NCBI GenBank assembly: GCA_944389195.1
Contig: CALXLM010000040.1
Span: forward strand, 1-64,000
Direction of reading: 5' to 3'
Source of the DNA: an uncultured Opitutales bacterium
Lineage (GTDB): Bacteria; Verrucomicrobiota; Verrucomicrobiia; Opitutales; Intestinicryptomonadaceae
Length of the DNA: 64,000 bases
Of the stretch, positions 57,490 to 64,000 are shown piece by piece. The notes under the pieces are model-generated. The model made no database searches. It was not told the origin of the DNA and saw only the letters and a list, made by a program, of their open reading frames with translations. Made by a program: the position numbers and the translations under genes. Positions within the stretch are counted from its first letter, which is position 1, and each line of letters starts with the position of its first letter.

Positions 57490-59424
57490 TTACGAATTGT
57501 GCGGCTTGTCGTCGTCGACAACCTCGAAATCCGCGTCAACCGGGCCGTTGTGCTGCTGCTGGGCCGCGCCGCCGGACGCCTGTTGAGAGTCGGACTGCTG
57601 TCCCTGTTGGGCCGCCTGCTGCATGTGCTGCGCATTCGCCTGCAACAAGGCCATCAGCTTTTCAACCGCCCCCTTAAGCTCGTCTTTCGTGGCGTCGGAC
57701 TTGTCGAGAACCTGCTTTGCGGCGGTAATCTCGTTTTCAAGAGCCTGCTTCGCGTCAACCGGAATGTTTGCCCCGTTTTCGCCAATCTGCTTTTGGGTTT
57801 GATATATTACGTTGTCGAGCTCGTTTCTGGCCTCGGCCGTCTCCTTGCGCATGGCGTCCTCGGCTGCGTGCAGTTCGGCCTCCTTGCGGAGTTTTTCGAC
57901 TTCGTCCTTACTTAAGCCGCTACTGTTTGTAATGGTGATTTTCTGCTCCTTGCCGGTGCTTTTATCCTTTGCCGACACATTGAGTATGCCGTTGGCGTCT
58001 ATATCGAACGTCACCTCAATCTGTGGCAATCCGCGCGGGGCCGGAGCGATGCCGTCAAGCCTGAAGTTTCCGATGAGCTTGTTGTCGCGCGCCATCGGAC
58101 GCTCTCCCTGCAGAACCCTTATGTCGACGGCCGTCTGGTTGTCGGAATAAGTGGAGAAAATCTGGGAAGCCTTTTTGGGTATGGTCGTATTGCGTTCTAT
58201 CATGGGAGTCGATACGCCGCCGGCGGTCTCTATCGAAAGGGTCAGCGGAGTGACGTCCAAAAGCAAAACGTCGCGAACATCGCCCTGCAAGACACCGCCC
58301 TGAATAGCCGCGCCGCGCGCGACAACCTCGTCCGGATTGACTCCCTTATGCGCCTCTTTGCCCGCCAAATGGTCGGCTATCTCAACAACTTTCGGCATGC
58401 GGGTCATTCCCCCGACAAGAACGAGTTCGTCAATGTCGGATTTTGAAAGCCCGGCGTCGCGCAGGCAATCGTCGAACGGCTTTACCGTCCTATTGACAAG
58501 CCCGTCCGTAAGCTGCTCGAGCTTAGCCCTCGTAAGCTTCACGTTCAAGTGTTTTGGCCCGGAGGCGTCCGCCGTGATAAACGGCAGATTGATGTCGGTT
58601 TCCTGCGCCGAAGAAAGCGCTATTTTCGCCTTTTCCGACTCCTCTTTCAATCTTTGGAGAGCCATCGGGTCGTTGCGCAAATCTATCCCCGTATCCTTCT
58701 TAAAGGAATCTATCAGCCAATCCATTATGGCAGCGTCCCAGTTGTCGCCGCCCAACTGCGTGTCGCCGTTGGTGGCTTTCACTTCAAACACGCCGTCGCC
58801 TATCTCGAGAATGGAGATATCGTATGTGCCTCCGCCCAAGTCGTAAACGGCAATCGTCTCGTCGTTCTTCTTGTCGAGCCCGTAGGCGAGAGAAGCCGCG
58901 GTGGGTTCGTTTATAATTCTTTTTACGTCGAGGCCGGCAATGGTTCCGGCATCTTTCGTGGCCTGTCTTTGGGCGTCGTTAAAGTACGCCGGCACAGTTA
59001 TTACCGCCTCCGTTATTTTTTCGCCGAGATACGATTCCGCGTCGGCCTTCAGCTGTTGAAGAACCATAGCAGAAATTTGTTCCGGAGAAAACCTTTCGGT
59101 CTTCCCGCCTACCTGGCACTCTATCATGGCCGCGCCGTTCGGGCCCTCCACAACCTTGTACGGAAGCTCGCTTGCAAGCTTCTGCACTTCCGAAAATTTC
59201 CGCCCTATGAGGCGCTTTGCCGAAAAAATCGTGTTTGTAGGATTGGTAATAGCCTGACGCTTCGCAGCCTGACCGACCAGTCTTTCACCCGATTTTGTAA
59301 ATGCAACAACGGAAGGCGTGGTTCTTCCACCTTCACGATTGGGGATAACGGTGCTTTCTCCGCCTTCCATTACCGCCATGCAGGAATTTGTAGTTCCTAA
59401 GTCAATGCCTAATATTTTACTCAT
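57490..59424 (-). CDS. dnaK: Chaperone DnaK (Hsp70)
   Basis: The ATP-driven Hsp70 that binds exposed hydrophobic segments and works with DnaJ and GrpE. The 644-residue protein opens with [17 protein letters not shown], has the GGGTYDIS phosphate-binding motif and the [14 protein letters not shown] linker before the substrate domain. The C-terminal lid is followed by a Gln-rich tail ending in EVVDDDK. Both domains look intact. DnaJ, GrpE and HrcA are not in the window. Confidence 0.98.
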   Translation of the reverse strand: MSKILGIDLGTTNSCMAVMEGGESTVIPNREGGRTTPSVVAFTKSGERLVGQAAKRQAITNPTNTIFSAKRLIGRKFSEVQKLASELPYKVVEGPNGAAMIECQVGGKTERFSPEQISAMVLQQLKADAESYLGEKITEAVITVPAYFNDAQRQATKDAGTIAGLDVKRIINEPTAASLAYGLDKKNDETIAVYDLGGGTYDISILEIGDGVFEVKATNGDTQLGGDNWDAAIMDWLIDSFKKDTGIDLRNDPMALQRLKEESEKAKIALSSAQETDINLPFITADASGPKHLNVKLTRAKLEQLTDGLVNRTVKPFDDCLRDAGLSKSDIDELVLVGGMTRMPKVVEIADHLAGKEAHKGVNPDEVVARGAAIQGGVLQGDVRDVLLLDVTPLTLSIETAGGVSTPMIERNTTIPKKASQIFSTYSDNQTAVDIRVLQGERPMARDNKLIGNFRLDGIAPAPRGLPQIEVTFDIDANGILNVSAKDKSTGKEQKITITNSSGLSKDEVEKLRKEAELHAAEDAMRKETAEARNELDNVIYQTQKQIGENGANIPVDAKQALENEITAAKQVLDKSDATKDELKGAVEKLMALLQANAQHMQQAAQQGQQSDSQQASGGAAQQQHNGPVDADFEVVDDDKPHNS

Positions 59425-59938
59425 ATGCCATTTTCTAAAGCATGCTTTATGCCAGTTTGAAAAGGCAATCGGACATGATTAATTATTAAACACTTGTAAA
59501 TATATTTTAATTGACCCGAAAGCGTTTTGAAAAATCTATGCGACATTATGTCACACTTTTTGGCAAAACATGTCCCACACCGGCAGATTATCCCGCTTGA
59601 TATTCCCCCTCCCCAAACTATAAAAGCGCAATAAAAGCCGTTCCAAAAAACAAATGTTGCCCCGCCCGGCAAATTTCCCTGCCCGCCCCGGTGCGATTTA
59701 TATCCGGCGCGATACCACAACACGACACCGCAAATCAGCAAAAAACTGTTTGCCATACCTCCCGCCCAAGGCCCCCGCACGTAGTGACATATTTAATTAT
59801 AGTGCGGTGCCGCTTACAACAGGGCAAAAACCGCATTTTAAGGCGCCTTGAAACGCCCGCAGATAAGCCAAAGGCGCGCGGCAACATTTTTGCCTACACC
59901 CCGCCCGCGCCGCAGGCAGCCCACAGGCCGGCAATATG
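59425..59938. promoter_or_regulatory. dnaK upstream region with operator-like palindrome
   Basis: A 514-bp stretch. At 59539-59555 lies a near-perfect 17-bp palindrome, TGCGACATTATGTCACA, about 115 bp before dnaK; on the coding strand it contains CATAAT, which could serve as a -10. No CIRCE element (TTAGCACTC-N9-GAGTGCTAA) is seen. A frame at 59421-59780 looks spurious. Confidence 0.5.
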
Positions 59939-60625
59939 CTAATACATCAGCCTGCGCACAAGCATGAACGCCTCGGCCGCCCTCATGCCCGAAATTGCGC
60001 CGCGCACTATCGCCAGCGACTTTAAAGCCTCTATGCTGCGGACGTCCGGAAAATATTTCAGCTGGCTCTTGTACGCCTGCACTGCTTTAAGCTTTAAATC
60101 TAAAAAGTCGTAAATTTCGTTAAAAACATTCGGGAGAAATCCGCCCTCAACGCATTCGATATTCCAATGTGTTTCGGAGAGAGTCTCGTACATTAAAACC
60201 TCCTTGATTTTTCTGCCGAATTCGGTGCATGTGCGCGCGGCCACCTGCGCGGCGTAAACTATTTCGCGGTGGTCCTTATGGAGATCGTTTATAAACGGAA
60301 TGTAGAGAATGTCGGGTTCGACCTCCTTGATTACATCGACCACCACCCTGTTGACCTTATACATCGGTTCGTCGTTCAGCAGAACGTTCGGAAGATCCCT
60401 GTATATCACGTTTTTGTAGTCCACGCCGAGAATCTCCATGGCCTCTTTCGTTTCCGCTCGTATCTCGGGCTTGTTGGGCTTCATCACGGGATTGTCGTCG
60501 CCGATGGAAGTCAAAACCGACACGAAAACGTCGTCGCCTCTCGATACATGCTTCGCCATTGTGGCTCCGGCGCCGAGTGTTTCGTCGTCGTTGTGCGGGG
60601 CAAGCACCAATATTCTCTTTTTCAT
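59939..60625 (-). CDS. PIG-L/LmbE-family deacetylase
   Basis: A 228-residue zinc-dependent N-deacetylase of the PIG-L/LmbE family. The metal site has PHNDDE at about residues 10-15, where the usual motif is PHPDDE, and the second histidine pair in LHKDHRE. These enzymes deacetylate N-acetylglucosamine-containing glycans, lipids or thiol cofactors in the cytoplasm. The start at 60625 (KKRILVLAPHND) begins at the fold. It lies 5 bp downstream of a glycosyltransferase and is likely co-transcribed with it. The acceptor is unknown. Confidence 0.86.
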   Translation of the reverse strand: MKKRILVLAPHNDDETLGAGATMAKHVSRGDDVFVSVLTSIGDDNPVMKPNKPEIRAETKEAMEILGVDYKNVIYRDLPNVLLNDEPMYKVNRVVVDVIKEVEPDILYIPFINDLHKDHREIVYAAQVAARTCTEFGRKIKEVLMYETLSETHWNIECVEGGFLPNVFNEIYDFLDLKLKAVQAYKSQLKYFPDVRSIEALKSLAIVRGAISGMRAAEAFMLVRRLMY

Positions 60626-60630
60626 ATTGT

Positions 60631-61362
60631 TTATCTCCAGTGTTCCCCGAGCCATTTAGGCGTCCGAACGTACCTGACAAATTTTTTAATTCCCCTGGTT
60701 TTTCCCGCCATAGCCTGGTCGGGCGTCGGATTTCCGTGAAAAACCACCATTTTTGCGCCTTCGGGCAAAATCGGATCCGAAAAGAAGCAAAGCGGAAACG
60801 GGCGCATGCAGTTGTACTTAAAGCTCGGCATCCATTTTTTAGGCCAAAATTTGAGCCTCCCCGCCTTTGAAATGACGTCTGTCACGTATGCTTGTTCGTG
60901 GCGGTAGTTTTTCTTAACTTCGTCCATGTGCGACATAAAGTAGTCGTACAAAAAGCGCTCTTTGCCTGCTTCAAAACGGTACACGCCCGTCTCGCCAATC
61001 CCGTGTTTTTTCGACGGGCGCCAATGCTCGATGACAAAAAAGTCACCCTCTATCTTGAAATAGTCGTCTATGTTTCCGACAATGACCGTATCGAGGTCCA
61101 GGAATAACACGCGGCCGTCGAGGCCGATGTCGTCTCTGAATGTGGACAGTTTGCGCCAACCGCGCTCCTTATCCGGCGGCAAATCCATTTCCGGAAGAGG
61201 TCTGGCGTCTATGCGGCTGTCGAGCCCCCCTGTGTCGTCGGTAAAACAGACGAACTTAAACGGCAGGGTCATATTGCGCGAAACCATATTGTATAGGCGG
61301 TTGACATACTCCGCCCCGTACTTGGTTCCCCACTTCATGGATAATACGGTAAAATCAGCCAT
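60631..61362 (-). CDS. Glycosyltransferase-like protein (DxD type)
   Basis: A 243-residue protein of the GT-A nucleotide-sugar transferase superfamily, resembling GT8-like proteins. The DxD motif is LFLDLDTVIVGNIDDYF at about residues 90-107, which would bind a metal and the nucleotide sugar. Surrounding segments (FKFVCFTDDTGGL, FFVIEHWRPS) fit the fold. No transmembrane segment is seen. The ATG at 61362 has GGAG five bases before it, and a GTG six bases further upstream is less likely. It is paired with the PIG-L deacetylase. Confidence 0.75.
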   Translation of the reverse strand: MADFTVLSMKWGTKYGAEYVNRLYNMVSRNMTLPFKFVCFTDDTGGLDSRIDARPLPEMDLPPDKERGWRKLSTFRDDIGLDGRVLFLDLDTVIVGNIDDYFKIEGDFFVIEHWRPSKKHGIGETGVYRFEAGKERFLYDYFMSHMDEVKKNYRHEQAYVTDVISKAGRLKFWPKKWMPSFKYNCMRPFPLCFFSDPILPEGAKMVVFHGNPTPDQAMAGKTRGIKKFVRYVRTPKWLGEHWR

Positions 61363-61396
61363 TTCCACTCCGGTAGATTTAATTTGTAAAATATTC

Positions 61397-61426
61397 TATG
61401 TATCTTAAAGCGCGGTTTTTTGTCAA
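61397..61426 (-). promoter_or_regulatory. Candidate sigma-70 promoter of the glycosyltransferase gene
   Basis: On the minus strand a perfect TTGACA -35 (61421-61426) and TACATA -10 (61397-61402) are 18 bp apart. They lie between the CheA-like gene and the glycosyltransferase, about 35 bp before its start. Confidence 0.6.
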
Positions 61427-61430
61427 GACT

Positions 61431-63995
61431 CTACTTTAAAAGAGACCTTATTGTGCGCAAAAACGAATCGTCCTGAAAGCTGCTTTTTGTAAGGTAGGCG
61501 TTGGCCCCCGCGGCCTTCCCGAGCGCTCGGTCTTCCGACCTGTCCTTATATGAAACTATCACCACGGGGACGGACGAATTCGCCTTCCTTATCCTTTCAA
61601 CGAGCTCAAAACCCGTCATTCGCGGCATGTCGACGTCGCTGACCACTATGTCGTAGTCGGAAAGCCGGAACGAATTCCAGCCGTCCATGCCGTCAACGGC
61701 GGTATCGACCGCGTACCCCGCCCCGGCTAAAATCTTGCGCTGCGTCTCGCGCACGGTGGCCGAATCGTCCACCACCAAAATCTTCTTTATTTTTACGGCG
61801 TCGGAGCTTTTTTCATATTCCGCCTCCGAAACGCCGCGCGCCGACAATTTCTCGGCGTTGGCCATGAGGTCTTCGACATCGATTATTAGAACCGGAAGGC
61901 CGTCGTCCCCGAGCGAGGCCGCCGATATGCACGGAATTTTCCCGAGATTTGCGTGAAGCGGCCTCACCACAAGCTCGACCTCGTTTGGAAGGCCGTCGAC
62001 TTCAAACGCAAAAACGTCCCCCTTGTTTGCCGCAACCACCGCGTAAATATCGTCTGAACGGCGCGGAGGCATGCGTCCGAACCCCAACACTTCGTATGCG
62101 GAAAGCAGCTTGACTTTTCTGCCCTCATATTCGAAGAAACTTGCCCCGTTTTCCGGCGATACGTCCGAATGGGAAAGCTTAACGGTTCTATAAATCCGCC
62201 CGAGGGGAAATGCGTACGGCTCGCCCCCTATGTTTACCGTGAGCGCCTTTATGACCGAGCGCGTAATCGGAAGCCTCATTGTAAAAGTCGCGCCGCCGCC
62301 CGGCGTCGTGGAAACAGAAATCCTTCCGCCGACCTCCCTCATCATCGACTGCACGACGTCGAGCCCCACACCCCTCCCGCTAAGTTGCGTGACTCCGTCT
62401 TTTGTTGTGAAATTCGGCAGAAAAAGAAATTCGAAAAGCTCGTCGGCCGGCATTTTCTCGAGTATTTCCGGAGACACGAGATTTTTCTCCAATATCCTCG
62501 ACCTGATTTTAACCTCGTCGAGCCCCGCGCCGTCGTCGCTTAGCTGGAGCATCAGAAACCCGGCCGAATGCCATGCGCTCAGAGCTATTTTCCCCGCAGG
62601 CGGCTTGCCTCGCGCCGCCCTCACCTCGGGAAGCTCTATGCCGTGGTCGCACGCGTTTCGTATGAGCTGTGTAATCGGAGCCTCGAGTTTTTCCAGGACG
62701 TCCCGGTCCACCGGAACGTCCTTACCGCGTATTTCAAAAGAAATTTTCTTTCCCGATTCCTTTGCGAGATCGCGAACCATTCTCGGAAACGCCGTAATGC
62801 CGTCGGAGAACGGACGCATTCTGCTTGCAAGAACCTCCGTGTATAGCCTGTCTGAAAGCATAACGTTGCGGCGCGAATATTCTCCGAGCGCGTCCATCTG
62901 CGCGCGCGAGTCGTCCACAAGGGAGCGCATCGATTTTCTTAGCTGCTCCAACCTCGCCATAGCCGCGTCAGAGCCGCGCGTTCCCTCGAGCGAATTCATC
63001 GCGCTTTCGAGCTGCCGCACAGCCTGTTCCTGCAAATCCTTCATGGACGCGGCAGACTCCCTGTACAATTCGACGCGCCTGTTTTCTATAAGAATCTCGG
63101 CTGCAAGCTCCATAAGCGAACTTAAGCTTTTCGCCGAAACCCTTATGAACGAGTCGTTTCTTCCTGCCTTTTTTTGTGCGGGCTGCCTTGCCGGAGGCCT
63201 GTTCGGCCACCGCTTCGGAGTGCGCCCGGCCTCTATTTCGCGCAGCTGCCCCATTAACTCCCCAAAACGCGAGCGGTTCATCGTCTCGAATCCGCAGTCG
63301 CGCAAATCGCCGATAAAATCCGCGCAATCGAGCAGAGAGTCGAGGGAATCCGAACTTATGGCTATTTTTGCGTTTTGAGCCGCAGAAAAGCAGTTTTCCA
63401 TCTGGTGCATGAACGAGACTATGTCGCCGAGCCCCACTACGCGCGCGGCCCCTTTTAGGCTGTGGCTTGCGCGCATAAGTTTTTCGAGCTTTTGAGGGTT
63501 TGAAAAATCGTCCTCAAGCTCCACGAGCGTGTCGGAAAGCGATGCGAGCTGGTTGCCCACCTCCTCCATAAAAATCGCCTTCATGGACGCGTCTATCGCC
63601 GGAAGCCTGTCCGCCGGAGCGCCTGGCGCGGCCGGCGACTGGCTTTGGGCAGGCTGATCTTCGGCGCGAAAGTCGGATTTCAGAATCTCGTCGAATTTAG
63701 GGTCTGCCTCAGATATCCGCGACTCCGCATCGTCTATTCCCGCGTGCGCTATCTCCGCCAAAACGCCGACTGCAAAAGAAAACGATGAGTTAAATTTGCC
63801 TGCCCCCTCAGCCCTGTGCAAGAAATCCTCGATTTTTTCGCATACAGAGGCGTATTTTAAAAATCCTAGCATGCGCGCCGCGCCCCTAAGCGCACTTGCC
63901 GCCCGCGCTCCCTCCTGAGTCCCGACGCGCCCCGACAAAAGTTCCTCCAAAGTCCGACATTGCGCGCGCGACTCCCTCACGAAAAGGTCGAGCAT
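61431..63995 (-). CDS. CheA-type hybrid histidine kinase with REC domain (WspE-like, cut by window edge)
   Basis: At least 854 residues of a hybrid chemotaxis-type kinase. Two HPt-like domains come first. The first (about 1-90) has the fold pattern ALRGAARML but serine 34 where the phosphorylated histidine belongs. The second has the intact box with histidine 178 (ASHSLKGAARVVG). A dimerisation region follows, then the ATPase domain with the N box around N447 (LIRNACDHG) and the DDGAG motif near 487-491. A CheW-like domain lies at about 580-715. A C-terminal receiver has aspartates 743/744, the phosphate acceptor D787, S815 and K837. WspE kinases have this layout and drive cyclic-di-GMP or motility outputs. 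The N-terminus probably extends beyond the window, as the family usually has a few residues more. Confidence 0.87.
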   Translation of the reverse strand: MLDLFVRESRAQCRTLEELLSGRVGTQEGARAASALRGAARMLGFLKYASVCEKIEDFLHRAEGAGKFNSSFSFAVGVLAEIAHAGIDDAESRISEADPKFDEILKSDFRAEDQPAQSQSPAAPGAPADRLPAIDASMKAIFMEEVGNQLASLSDTLVELEDDFSNPQKLEKLMRASHSLKGAARVVGLGDIVSFMHQMENCFSAAQNAKIAISSDSLDSLLDCADFIGDLRDCGFETMNRSRFGELMGQLREIEAGRTPKRWPNRPPARQPAQKKAGRNDSFIRVSAKSLSSLMELAAEILIENRRVELYRESAASMKDLQEQAVRQLESAMNSLEGTRGSDAAMARLEQLRKSMRSLVDDSRAQMDALGEYSRRNVMLSDRLYTEVLASRMRPFSDGITAFPRMVRDLAKESGKKISFEIRGKDVPVDRDVLEKLEAPITQLIRNACDHGIELPEVRAARGKPPAGKIALSAWHSAGFLMLQLSDDGAGLDEVKIRSRILEKNLVSPEILEKMPADELFEFLFLPNFTTKDGVTQLSGRGVGLDVVQSMMREVGGRISVSTTPGGGATFTMRLPITRSVIKALTVNIGGEPYAFPLGRIYRTVKLSHSDVSPENGASFFEYEGRKVKLLSAYEVLGFGRMPPRRSDDIYAVVAANKGDVFAFEVDGLPNEVELVVRPLHANLGKIPCISAASLGDDGLPVLIIDVEDLMANAEKLSARGVSEAEYEKSSDAVKIKKILVVDDSATVRETQRKILAGAGYAVDTAVDGMDGWNSFRLSDYDIVVSDVDMPRMTGFELVERIRKANSSVPVVIVSYKDRSEDRALGKAAGANAYLTKSSFQDDSFLRTIRSLLK

Positions 63996-64000
63996 GAATT

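Noticed and set aside
59421-59780. 119-codon frame upstream of dnaK
   Set aside because: Overlaps the dnaK start region and the palindrome, with no family resemblance.
59425-59938. CIRCE element for the HrcA repressor upstream of dnaK
   Set aside because: The consensus TTAGCACTC-N9-GAGTGCTAA is not found here or between dnaK and groES.

Overview
The window carries a bacterial chromosome segment, most likely from the PVC superphylum (Verrucomicrobiota, perhaps an Opitutia or Lentisphaeria relative). This is inferred from three tandem secreted DUF4838 proteins, a Tat-exported Gfo/Idh/MocA protein, a secreted FAD-dependent oxidoreductase, a Bacteroidetes-like three-gene succinate dehydrogenase, a Wsp-type CheA hybrid, and sparse Shine-Dalgarno sites with many one-base TAATG or TGATG overlaps. 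No 16S gene is present, so the placement is tentative.

Layout. 1-2.8 kb: ISL3 transposase tail, tRNA-Met(CAU), rplU-rpmA, and an ECF sigma factor coupled to a membrane anti-sigma protein. 3.1-9.5 kb: a tight four-gene operon reading away from the sigma factor. It encodes an FHA-like/zinc-ribbon/P-loop GTPase, a GAP1-like membrane protein, a 924-residue coiled-coil membrane protein and a GYF-domain membrane protein. It is the best candidate here for an undescribed system. 9.5-15.1 kb: NAD kinase, a small membrane protein, YihY, PdxH, an SDR, a DUF362 ferredoxin-like protein and tRNA-Leu(UAG). 15.1-16.2 kb: an AT-rich stretch without genes. 16.2-28.8 kb (minus strand): YgiQ, QueE, QueD, a secreted FAD oxidoreductase, an M20 peptidase, a membrane protein, a lipoprotein, HisG, tRNA-Gly(UCC), a beta-CASP nuclease, ThiS, LipA and a ThiF-like E1.

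28.9-41.3 kb (plus strand): three DUF4838 paralogues, a 1,149-residue protein that I think is PPi-type PEP carboxykinase, and a secreted beta-helix protein. 41.6-45.4 kb: GlcD and GlcF plus two small unknown proteins. 45.5-49.3 kb (minus): Gfo/Idh/MocA, FabG and a secreted GH13 enzyme. 49.6-53.1 kb: sdhCAB. 53.6-64 kb (minus): an unknown secreted protein, groEL, groES, dnaK, a PIG-L deacetylase with a glycosyltransferase, and a CheA hybrid that runs off the window.

Taken together the genes suggest a glycan-feeding heterotroph. The DUF4838 proteins, beta-helix protein, GH13 enzyme, Gfo/Idh/MocA protein and FAD oxidoreductase would act outside the cytoplasm on sugars. GlcDF, Sdh/Frd and the putative PPi-PEPCK would handle C2-C4 acids and anaplerotic flux. 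The GTPase operon and its sigma/anti-sigma neighbour look like a separate membrane-linked sensing or conflict module.
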